DNA from: Streptomyces rubellomurinus
Lineage (GTDB): Bacteria; Actinomycetota; Actinomycetes; Streptomycetales; Streptomycetaceae
DNA: 64,000 nt
Assembly: GCF_000961885.1 (NCBI RefSeq)
Contig: NZ_JZKH01000006.1
Coordinates: 87,327 to 151,326, forward strand
Direction of reading: 5' to 3'
The notes beneath the pieces were generated by a model. It was not told the origin of the DNA, searched no databases, and was given only the letters and a program-made list of their open reading frames with translations. Below are positions 57,035 through 64,000 of the stretch, in pieces (the stretch's first letter is position 1; every line of letters begins with the position of its first letter). Both the position numbers and the translations under genes were made by a program.

Positions 57035-59161
57035 GTGGCCGCTTACCTGGACCGTGACGGAGCAGAGGGGCTGGCGGTGCCGGCGCAGGATTCGCCGCCG
57101 CCTCCGCCGGAGTTGGTGGCGTTGGCGCGGGCGTACGGGGTGGACACCCGGTACCCGGGGGTGGACGGGCGGAGCGTGGGGGCGCGGACGCTGGTGGCGG
57201 TGCTCGGGGCGCTGGGGGTGGCGGCCGGGACGCCGGAGGAGGCCGAGGCGGCGTTGGAGCGTCACCGGGCCGAGCAGCGCGGCAGGTTGCTGCCGCCGTG
57301 CGTGGTGGTGCGGCAGGGGTGGCGGACGGCGCTGGACGTGCCGGCGGACGCGCGGCTGCACATCGAGCTGGAGGAGGGCGGGGTCTGGGAGCTGCCGCGG
57401 GGGCACGCGCACTGGCTGCCGGCGGACCTGCCGCTCGGGCGGCACACCCTCAAGGCCCGTACCCCGGAAAGGGAAGCGGCGGCGCCGCTGATCGTCGCGC
57501 CCGAGCGGCTGCCCCAACTGTCGGGCCGCAGCTGGGGGTTCCTCGCCCAGCTCTACTCCGTGCTGTCCGAACGCTCCTGGGGCATGGGTGACCTCGGCGA
57601 CCTCGCCGAGCTGGCCCAGTGGGCGGGGGCCGACCTCGGCGCCGGCTTCGTGCAGATCAACCCGCTGCACCAGGCGCTACCGACCGCCCCCGCCGACCCG
57701 TCCCCGTACCGCCCCTCCTCCCGCCGCTTCGCCGACCCGGTGCACCTGCGGATCGAGGCCGTCCCCGAGTTCGCGTACCTGACGAAGCAGCAGCGCGCGC
57801 AGGCGGACGAGCTCACCCAGAAGGCCGCCAGGCTGCGCGAGGAGGTCCTCGCCCACGACGGCCTGATCGACCGCGACGCGGTCTGGGCCCTCAAGCGCGA
57901 AGCGCTCCAGCTCCTCCACGACGTCCCCCGCGCCCCCGGCCGCCAGGCCGCGTACGACGCGTACCAGCGCCGCGAGGGCGAGTGGCTGCGCCGCCACTCC
58001 CTGTGGAACGCGCTGGCCGAGGTGCACGGCGCCGATTGGCACCACTGGCCGAAGGGCCTGCGCCACCCGCACGGGCCGCAGGTCGAGCAGGCGGCCAAGG
58101 AGCTCGCCGACCAGGTGGAGTTCCACCGCTGGCTGGCCTGGCAGGTCGACGAGCAGCTCGCGCACGCCCAACGAGCCGCCGAACAAGCCGGCATGCCGGT
58201 CGGCCTGATCCACGACCTCGCCGTGGGCGCGCACCCGGACGGCGCGGACGCCTGGGCGCTGCAGGACGTCCTGGCGGGCGGCATGTCGGTCGGCGCCCCG
58301 CCGGACGCCTTCAACGCCCACGGCCAGGACTGGGGCCTGCCGCCCTGGCGCCCGGACGCCCTCGCCGCCGCCGGCTACGCCCCGTACGCGGAGCTGCTGC
58401 GCGCGGCGGCCCGCCACGCCGGAGCCCTCCGCATCGACCACGTGATGGGCCTGTTCCGCCTCTGGTGGGTGCCGGAGAACCACGCGCCGACCGAGGGCGC
58501 CTACGTCCGCTACGACGCGGAGGCGATGCTGGGCGTCCTCGCCCTGGAGGCGCACCGCGCCGGGACGGCCGTGATCGGCGAGGACCTGGGGACGGTGGAG
58601 CCCGGCGTGCGCGAGGAGCTGAGGGCGCGCGGCATCCTCGGCACCTCGGTGCTCTGGTTCGAGCGGGACTGGCAGCAGGACGGCCGGATCCTCCCGCCGG
58701 GCGGCTGGCGCACGGGCTGCCTGGCCACCCTCACCACCCACGACCTGCCGAGCACCGCCGCCCGCCTGTCCGGCGAGCACGTGGAGCTGCGCCACCGCCT
58801 GGGGCTGCTGGCCCGGCCGCTGGGGGAGGAGCAGGCGGAGGCGGCCGCGGAGCTGGCGGAGTGGCACGCGGAGCTGACCCGGCTCGGCTTCCTGGCCCCC
58901 GGCGAGGACCTCTCCATGCCGGCGCTGTACCGCTTCCTGCGGGCGACGCCGGCGGAGCTGGTCGGGGTCTGGCTGCCGGACCTGGTCGGGGACCCGCGCC
59001 CGCAGAACCTGCCGGGCACCTGGGACCAGTACCCGAACTGGCGCCTCCCGGTGGCGGACGGCACCGGCGGCCCGGTGACCCTGGACCGCCTCGCGGCCAC
59101 CCCGGCCCCCCGCCTGCTGTCCCGTCTCCTGGCGGGCCTGCACGCCCGGAGGCCCGCCTGA
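57035..59161 (+). CDS. malQ: 4-alpha-glucanotransferase (amylomaltase, MalQ)
   Basis: 708-aa enzyme of family GH77. An N-terminal Ig-like extension (~1-160) is followed by the barrel with SWGMGDLGDLAELAQ, GAGFVQINPLHQA, SPYRPSSRRFADPV, the catalytic Asp in ALRIDHVMGLFRLWWVP, Glu in VIGEDLGTVEPGV and Asp in TTHDLPSTAA. It transfers maltodextrin segments, part of glycogen/maltose metabolism. The GTG at 57035 follows AGGAG by six bases; the frame is open further upstream through island DNA with no site. It marks the return to core chromosome. Confidence 0.93.
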   Translation: MAAYLDRDGAEGLAVPAQDSPPPPPELVALARAYGVDTRYPGVDGRSVGARTLVAVLGALGVAAGTPEEAEAALERHRAEQRGRLLPPCVVVRQGWRTALDVPADARLHIELEEGGVWELPRGHAHWLPADLPLGRHTLKARTPEREAAAPLIVAPERLPQLSGRSWGFLAQLYSVLSERSWGMGDLGDLAELAQWAGADLGAGFVQINPLHQALPTAPADPSPYRPSSRRFADPVHLRIEAVPEFAYLTKQQRAQADELTQKAARLREEVLAHDGLIDRDAVWALKREALQLLHDVPRAPGRQAAYDAYQRREGEWLRRHSLWNALAEVHGADWHHWPKGLRHPHGPQVEQAAKELADQVEFHRWLAWQVDEQLAHAQRAAEQAGMPVGLIHDLAVGAHPDGADAWALQDVLAGGMSVGAPPDAFNAHGQDWGLPPWRPDALAAAGYAPYAELLRAAARHAGALRIDHVMGLFRLWWVPENHAPTEGAYVRYDAEAMLGVLALEAHRAGTAVIGEDLGTVEPGVREELRARGILGTSVLWFERDWQQDGRILPPGGWRTGCLATLTTHDLPSTAARLSGEHVELRHRLGLLARPLGEEQAEAAAELAEWHAELTRLGFLAPGEDLSMPALYRFLRATPAELVGVWLPDLVGDPRPQNLPGTWDQYPNWRLPVADGTGGPVTLDRLAATPAPRLLSRLLAGLHARRPA

Positions 59162-59251
59162 GCCCCGGCAGCCCCGAGGCGGCTCACCGGCAGGCCCACC
59201 CCCGCTCCCCGGCAGGCCCACCCCGACGCGCGCCGTCCCATAAGCGGCGGG

Positions 59252-59257
59252 TAAGTT
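59252..59257 (+). promoter_or_regulatory. leaderless-type -10 box for the small membrane protein
   Basis: TAAGTT ends six bases before the GTG at 59264; no Shine-Dalgarno. Confidence 0.5.
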
Positions 59258-59263
59258 GGAAAC

Positions 59264-59500
59264 GTGGACAAGAGGAACGCTTTGCGAGCCGGCGCGGTCT
59301 CCGCAACGGTCACGCTGATGATGCTGCTGTCGTCGCCCGCCATGGCCCTCACCCGGGATGACGGCGACCAACCGGGCGACGGCCTGAGCGTCGGCCAGAC
59401 CATCGGCCTGTACGTGCTGATCCCGCTCGCGGCCTTCGCCGTCATCGCGGTGCTCGCGGGCATGCCGTACGGCAAGTCCGCCAAGGGCCAGAAGAAGTAG
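59264..59500 (+). CDS. small membrane protein
   Basis: 78-aa protein from GTG. A signal-like N-terminus (RAGAVSATVTLMMLLSSPAMA) is followed by an acidic spacer and one membrane span (~46-67, TIGLYVLIPLAAFAVIAVLAG), ending in a Lys-rich cytoplasmic tail. Such short two-segment proteins are common and conserved near malQ/pepN in streptomycetes as far as I recall; function unknown. It converges with pepN over a strong shared terminator. Confidence 0.7.
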   Translation: MDKRNALRAGAVSATVTLMMLLSSPAMALTRDDGDQPGDGLSVGQTIGLYVLIPLAAFAVIAVLAGMPYGKSAKGQKK

Positions 59501-59535
59501 TCGCCCGCCGCGTCCACCCAGGACCCGCACGACCT

Positions 59536-59574
59536 CGAAGGGGCGCCGGACCACCACGGTCCGGCGCCCCTTCG
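59536..59574. terminator. bidirectional terminator between the small membrane protein gene and pepN
   Basis: Perfect 17-bp stem (59536-59552 with 59558-59574), 5-base loop ACCAC, lying between two convergent genes and touching the pepN stop. Confidence 0.85.
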
Positions 59575-59578
59575 GGCA

Positions 59579-62167
59579 TCAGGCCTGAGCGCCCGCCGCC
59601 CGGTCGGCCGCCTGCGCCTTGAGCGCCCGCTCGACGCCGGCCCGCGACTCGACGACCTGGCGCCGCAGCGCCGGCGCCGGCTCGGCCGCCGCCAGCCACG
59701 CGTCCGTCGCGTCCAGCGTCTCCTGGGTCAGCTGCAGCGCCGGGTACAGCCCGCCGATGATCTGCTGCGAGATCTCGTGGCTGCGGCTCTCCCAGATGCC
59801 CTTGACCACGGCGAAGTACCGGTCCGCGTACGGCGCCAGCAGCTCCCGCTGGTCGGACTGCTGGAAGCCGGCGATGACGGCCTCCTGGACGTAGTTGGTC
59901 AGCTCGTCCGACTCCACCACCGACGCCCAGGCCTCCGCCTTGGCCTCGGCGGTCGGCCGGGCGGCCCGGCAGCTGGCCGCGTACTGCTGGCCGGCGGCCG
60001 TGTTGTCCCGCTCCAGCTCCGCCGCGATCTCGGCCTCGTCGGCCCGCCCGGTGGCGGCGAGCCGGGCGAGCAGGGCCCACCGCAGCTCGGTGTCGACGGC
60101 CAGGCCCTTGACCTCCACCGAGCCGTCCAGCAGCCCGGCGAGCAGCCCGAGCTGCCCCTCGGTGCGGGCGACGGAGGCGAGCGTACGGGCCCAGGCGAGC
60201 TGGTGGTCGCTGCCGGGGTCGGCGGCCCGCAGGTGCTCCTCGGCGGCCGCGGCCCACCGCTGGAGGCCCTGCTCGCGCCACTCGGGGTCGGCGTACGCGT
60301 CGAGGGCGGTCCTGACCTGCCGCTGCACGGACTGCACGACGCCGATGTCGGTCTCCCGCCCGAGGCCGGACAGGGCGAGCGACAGGTAGTCGCGGGCGGC
60401 GAGCTCGCCGTCGCGGGTCATGTCCCAGGCGGAGGCCCAGCACAGGGCGCGCGGCAGCGAGTCGGTGAAGGCGCCGAGGTGTTCGGTGACGACGGCCAGC
60501 GAGTCCTCGTCGAGCCGGATCTTGGCGTACGACAGGTCGTCGTCGTTCAGCAGGACGACGGCCGGCCGGTGCCGTCCGACGAGCTGCGGCACCTCGGTGC
60601 GCGCCCCGTCGACGTCCAGCTCGATCCGCTCGACCCGCACCAGCGAGTCGTCCACCAGCTCGTACAGGCCGATCGCGATCCGGTGCGGGCGCAGCACGGC
60701 CTCGCCCTTGGCACCGGCGGGCAGGGCCGGGGCCTCCTGCAGCACGGTGAAGGACTCGATCTCGCCGTCCGTGTTGAGCACGATCGACGGCCGCAGCACG
60801 TTGATGCCGGCGGTCTCCAGCCAGGCGGTGGACCAGGTCCTCAGGTCGCGGCCGCTGGCCTCCTCGAGGGCGCCGAGCAGGTCGCCGAGCCGGGTGTTGC
60901 CCCAGGCGTGGCGCTTGAAGTAGGCCTGCACGCCCTGGAAGAAGGCGTCCTGGCCGACGTAGGCGACGAGCTGCTTGAGCACCGAGGCGCCCTTGGCGTA
61001 GGTGATGCCGTCGAAGTTGACCTGGACGTCCTCCAGGTCGTTGATCTCCGCCATGATCGGGTGGGTGGAGGGCAGTTGGTCCTGCCGGTAGGCCCAGGTC
61101 TTCATCTGGTTGGCGAAGGTGGTCCAGGAGTGCGGCCACTGGGAGCCGGGGGCCTCGGCCTGGCAGACGGCCTCGGCGAAGGTCGCGAAGGACTCGTTCA
61201 GCCAGAGGTCGTTCCACCACTCCATGGTGACGAGGTCGCCGAACCACATGTGGGCGAGCTCGTGCAGGATGGTCGCGGCGCGCAGCTCGTACGAGGCGTC
61301 GGTCACCTTGGACCGGAACACGTACTGGTCGCGCAGGGTGACGGCGCCCGCGTTCTCCATCGCGCCGGCGTTGAACTCCGGGACGAACAGCTGGTCGTAC
61401 TTCGGGAACGGGTAGGGGTAGTCGAACTTCTCCTGGAAGTAGTCGAAGCCCTGCTTGGTGACCGCGAACACCGCCTCGGCGTCCAGGAACTCGCGCAGCG
61501 AGGGCCGGCAGTAGACGCCGAGCGGCACCCGCTGGTCGCCGTTCTCGTAGGTGTCGAAGACGCCGACGTACGGCCCGGCGACGAGCGCGGTGATGTAGCC
61601 GGAGATCCGGCCGGTGGGCTCGAACTTCCAGACCTGCGTGGCCTCGTCACCGGAGGGGGTGGGCTCGGGCGTCGGCGAGTTGGAGACGACGACCCATCCG
61701 GTGGGCGCGGTGACGGTGAAGGCGAAGGAGGCCTTGAGGTCGGGCTGCTCGAAGCTGGCGAAGACCCGGCGGGCGTCCGGCACCTCGAACTGGGTGTACA
61801 GGTAGGTCTCGCCGTCGACGGGGTCGACGAAGCGGTGCAGGCCCTCACCGGTGTTGGTGTAGGCGCAGTTCGCGACGACCCGCAGCTCGTTGTCGGCGGC
61901 CAGGTTCGGCAGCGGGATGCGGCTGTCGGCGAAGCTCGCGGGGTCGAGCGGCGTGCCGTTGAGGGTGATCTCCTCGACGGCGGGCGCGACGAGGTCGATG
62001 AAGGTGTCCGCGCCGGGCGTGGTGGCGGTGAACCGGACCACGGTGGTGGACCGGAAGGTGCCGCCCTCGCGGGCCGAACCCAGGTCGAGTTCGATGTCGT
62101 ACGCGTCCACCCGCAGGAGGTCGGCCCGGGTGCGGGCCTCCTCGCGGGTCAGGTTGGTGCCGGGCAC
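59579..62167 (-). CDS. pepN: aminopeptidase N (M1 family)
   Basis: 862-aa zinc aminopeptidase. Substrate motif GAMEN (~267-271), zinc site HELAHMWFGDLVTMEWWNDLWLNE (HExxH ~302-306 with Glu ~18 residues on; cited in part) and catalytic Tyr in the ITYAKGASVL region are present; the C-terminal ERAP1-like helical domain completes it. It trims N-terminal residues from peptides in the cytoplasm. The GTG at 62167 (MPGTNLTREEA) follows GAAGGAG by 8 bases and matches the usual start; the GTG at 62176 abuts the ribosome site. Confidence 0.95.
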   Translation of the reverse strand: MPGTNLTREEARTRADLLRVDAYDIELDLGSAREGGTFRSTTVVRFTATTPGADTFIDLVAPAVEEITLNGTPLDPASFADSRIPLPNLAADNELRVVANCAYTNTGEGLHRFVDPVDGETYLYTQFEVPDARRVFASFEQPDLKASFAFTVTAPTGWVVVSNSPTPEPTPSGDEATQVWKFEPTGRISGYITALVAGPYVGVFDTYENGDQRVPLGVYCRPSLREFLDAEAVFAVTKQGFDYFQEKFDYPYPFPKYDQLFVPEFNAGAMENAGAVTLRDQYVFRSKVTDASYELRAATILHELAHMWFGDLVTMEWWNDLWLNESFATFAEAVCQAEAPGSQWPHSWTTFANQMKTWAYRQDQLPSTHPIMAEINDLEDVQVNFDGITYAKGASVLKQLVAYVGQDAFFQGVQAYFKRHAWGNTRLGDLLGALEEASGRDLRTWSTAWLETAGINVLRPSIVLNTDGEIESFTVLQEAPALPAGAKGEAVLRPHRIAIGLYELVDDSLVRVERIELDVDGARTEVPQLVGRHRPAVVLLNDDDLSYAKIRLDEDSLAVVTEHLGAFTDSLPRALCWASAWDMTRDGELAARDYLSLALSGLGRETDIGVVQSVQRQVRTALDAYADPEWREQGLQRWAAAAEEHLRAADPGSDHQLAWARTLASVARTEGQLGLLAGLLDGSVEVKGLAVDTELRWALLARLAATGRADEAEIAAELERDNTAAGQQYAASCRAARPTAEAKAEAWASVVESDELTNYVQEAVIAGFQQSDQRELLAPYADRYFAVVKGIWESRSHEISQQIIGGLYPALQLTQETLDATDAWLAAAEPAPALRRQVVESRAGVERALKAQAADRAAGAQA

Positions 62168-62290
62168 TGGCTGCACTCCTTCGTCAGGCTGATGCTCCGC
62201 ATCCTCGCATGCCCGACGCCCCGGCCTCCCGCATAACGGACGGGCGGGGCGGGCCCGGGCTGTTCGCCCGCAACCCGCCCCGCCCGCTCA

Positions 62291-62350
62291 CCGTTTCGGA
62301 CCGTTCCGGACCGCTTCAGGCCGTTTCCGACCGATGCGGACCCGTCCGGT
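62291..62350. repeat. degenerate 10-bp tandem repeat
   Basis: Six consecutive 10-base units of the type CCGTTTCGGA (ccgtttcgga, ccgttccgga, ccgcttcagg, ccgtttccga, ccgatgcgga, cccgtccggt). It lies in the space between pepN and the PQQ-propeller gene. The 10-bp period equals a DNA helical turn. Confidence 0.6.
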
Positions 62351-62360
62351 TCGGATCGGT

Positions 62361-62376
62361 CGGAGCATCAGCTCCG
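62361..62376 (-). terminator. short hairpin after the PQQ-propeller gene
   Basis: CGGAGC (62361-62366) pairs with GCTCCG (62371-62376) around ATCA, 4 bases past the stop codon. A modest candidate terminator. Confidence 0.4.
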
Positions 62377-62379
62377 CCG

Positions 62380-64000
62380 TCACTTCTTCCACTTGGTGAT
62401 CCACGCGTCCGAGCTGTAGGTGCGGCGGAAGGCGTACACCGAGTTGCCCTCGTCACCGATCAGGTACTCGGACAGGCTCATCCCGATGTCCAGGCCGTTC
62501 GGCATCGCCAGGGTGCCGAGGTCGGTCATCGAGCCGTCGTTCGGCGCCAGCGTCACCAGCCGGGCCGGCTTGTTGTAGCCCTGGCTGACGATGGCCCGGA
62601 CCTTGCCCTGCTTGTCGGTGCCGGCGACCAGGCGGACGTCGCCGCCGATCGAGCTGCCGGAGCTCGGCGGGGTGCTGGACCAGATCCGCTTGCCGGTGGT
62701 CAGGTCGTAGGCGTTGATGGCCGCCTTGGTGCCGCTGACCTGCACGTACAGGGTGGTGCCGCTGACCACGTTCTGGGTGAACGCGTCGTTCTGGCCGGAG
62801 AGCCGCAGGCTGTCCGAGCCGGGCTCCTTGGCGGGCATCTGGTTGCCCGGCTTGTTGTCCTTGCTGAACGGCAGGATGTAGTCGCCGTTCGCGCCGCTGG
62901 ACATCGACAGCACCAGCGGCTGGTCCGAGATGACCTTGTCGACCCGCTCGATCGAGCCGGTCAGCGGGATCTGGCCGCTGGTGGCGGCGCCGGTCTCGGA
63001 GTTGAGGATCTGCAGCGCCCCCTTGTCGTCGCCGGTGTCGAAGCACTTCTCGCCGACCGCGATCTGGGCGCCGGCCGCGCGGCCGTTGACGGTGCAGATC
63101 TTGCCGTGCGGCGAGTAGTTCCAGACCGAGGCGCCGTTGTCGACGTTCAGCCCGCCGACCGAACTGCCCGCGAAGGCGACGACCTTGTCGGTGATGCTGA
63201 GGGTCGGCGAGGACATCTTGTCCGTGCCGGCCTTCACGCTCCAGGTCAGCTTGCCGGTGGTGAGGTCGACGACGCCGATGGTGGAGCAGTCGTAGTCACC
63301 GGTGTTGAAGGAGACGGCACCGATGTTCTTGGAGTTGGTCCCGTACGAGGCGGCGCAGATCTCCTTGCTGCCGGAGGGCACCGGCAGGGTCCACGCCTCC
63401 TTGCCGTCCGAGAGGTTGTACGCGCGGATGCCGCTGGCGTCCACGCGCACGGCGACCTTGTCGGTGCCCCAGATCGCGAGCATCTGCGCGCTGGTGTCCG
63501 TGTTGGCCGGCTTGGGGGCGCTCCAGGCGACGTTGTACGAGGCGCCGGTGTTCTTGTTGTTGTCCGGGCCGGGGGAGGGGCCGTCCGTGGTGCTGCCGGA
63601 GCTGGAGGTCGTGCCGCCCGAGGTGTTGTCGCTCGGCTTCGGCGCGGGCTTCGGCTGCAGCAGGACGACCAGCCCGATGATGATGGCGATCACCAACACG
63701 CCGCCGATGATCCCGCCCCACAGCATCACGGGGTTGCGCTGCTTGGGCGCCTCGGGCATCGGCGCACCCGGGTAGTACCCGGGCTGCTGCTGGTAGTTGT
63801 AGCCGCCGTAGGGCTGGCCGGCGTCCGGGGCCGGGTAGCCGCCGGGCACCGGGTCGTACGGGCCGACCGGCGCGGCGCCGGGGGGCGGCGGCGGGGCCTG
63901 GGTGGGGAAGCCGGCCGCGGTCGGCGCGTAGGCCGCGTAGTCGGCGCCGACCGGCGGCTGCGCGGGCGCGGCCGGGGGCTGGGCGGGCGGCGGTCCGGCG
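62380..64000 (-). CDS. membrane-anchored PQQ-type beta-propeller protein (N-terminus outside the window)
   Basis: The frame is open to the window edge, so the true start is beyond 64000. The visible ~540 residues begin with a Pro/Gly/Tyr-rich cytoplasmic region, then one membrane span (VMLWGGIIGGVLVIAIIIGLVVLL), a Ser/Gly linker and an extracellular propeller of PQQ-like repeats (ending in units such as AYDLTTGKRIWSS and VVDLTTGKLTWSV). It resembles BamB-type domains and the sensor halves of some Ser/Thr kinases. Whether a kinase domain precedes it cannot be seen, though the Pro-rich start argues for a stand-alone protein. A GTG at 63849 is internal, not the start. Confidence 0.8.
   Translation of the reverse strand, partial: AGPPPAQPPAAPAQPPVGADYAAYAPTAAGFPTQAPPPPPGAAPVGPYDPVPGGYPAPDAGQPYGGYNYQQQPGYYPGAPMPEAPKQRNPVMLWGGIIGGVLVIAIIIGLVVLLQPKPAPKPSDNTSGGTTSSSGSTTDGPSPGPDNNKNTGASYNVAWSAPKPANTDTSAQMLAIWGTDKVAVRVDASGIRAYNLSDGKEAWTLPVPSGSKEICAASYGTNSKNIGAVSFNTGDYDCSTIGVVDLTTGKLTWSVKAGTDKMSSPTLSITDKVVAFAGSSVGGLNVDNGASVWNYSPHGKICTVNGRAAGAQIAVGEKCFDTGDDKGALQILNSETGAATSGQIPLTGSIERVDKVISDQPLVLSMSSGANGDYILPFSKDNKPGNQMPAKEPGSDSLRLSGQNDAFTQNVVSGTTLYVQVSGTKAAINAYDLTTGKRIWSSTPPSSGSSIGGDVRLVAGTDKQGKVRAIVSQGYNKPARLVTLAPNDGSMTDLGTLAMPNGLDIGMSLSEYLIGDEGNSVYAFRRTYSSDAWITKWKK

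Noticed and set aside
63849..64000. GTG at 63849 as start of the propeller gene
   Set aside because: The same frame continues upstream with Pro/Gly/Tyr-rich sequence typical of this protein's N-terminus and no ribosome-binding site precedes the GTG.

Overview
The window is a 64-kb piece of very G+C-rich chromosome from a Streptomyces-type actinomycete (Streptomyces or Kitasatospora). Evidence: strong third-position G/C bias, frequent GTG starts, PucR/HutC/ROK/TetR regulators, several leaderless-type promoters, and an operon whose gene order matches the chitosan-oligosaccharide (csnR-E-F-G-H-K) operon I recall from S. coelicolor. No rRNA, tRNA or CRISPR array is visible.

Layout. 1-10.5 kb: end of an esterase; an AurF-like diiron oxygenase with its own ferredoxin/ferredoxin-reductase fusion behind a TetR-type operator; a methyltransferase; an FrsA-like hydrolase divergent from a TetR repressor across a clear operator; a MacB-type ABC exporter; and a PPOX flavoprotein with a MerR/SoxR-type 19-bp-spacer promoter. 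A recurrent palindrome (GCACGAGAAGTCGG and its complement) occurs four times between 3.2 and 6.7 kb, mostly at gene ends. 10.6-18.2 kb: a three-gene operon of a YqiJ-like OB-fold membrane protein with a histidine-rich loop, a flotillin (YqiK-like), and a 1578-aa AAA+ ATPase of the 'DNA repair ATPase' type. 18.5-28.5 kb: PucR and HutC regulators, a tyrosine phosphatase with a 24-bp perfect palindrome, two tandem paralogous unknown proteins, an ABC-2 exporter divergent from a sensor kinase/response regulator pair, a secreted HEYSE-motif protein and a lipoprotein. 28.7-35.8 kb: the csn operon for uptake and breakdown of glucosamine oligosaccharides. 36-38.3 kb: an MscS channel and an HNH nuclease.

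38.4-57 kb is an accessory block: a large GH84-like glycosidase, a 1.46-kresidue secreted lectin/LamG protein, and, divergent from it, a 2454-aa secreted RHS polymorphic toxin. The toxin carries a HINT self-cleavage domain and a low-G+C C-terminal tip, followed by a candidate immunity gene, a decayed tyrosine integrase, a small hypothetical gene and an orphan fragment of another HINT-end/toxin-tip cassette. 57-64 kb returns to core genes: malQ, a small membrane protein, pepN and a PQQ-propeller protein that runs off the window.

The most interesting candidates are the toxin-tip graveyard at 54.1-57.0 kb, which looks like the record of a C-terminal tip exchange, and the YqiJ/flotillin/AAA+ membrane operon with its His-rich loop and 14-bp tandem repeat. 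Most start codons were placed by ribosome-binding site or by a TANNNT -10 box a few bases upstream. No database search was run; family names rest on motifs visible in the sequence.
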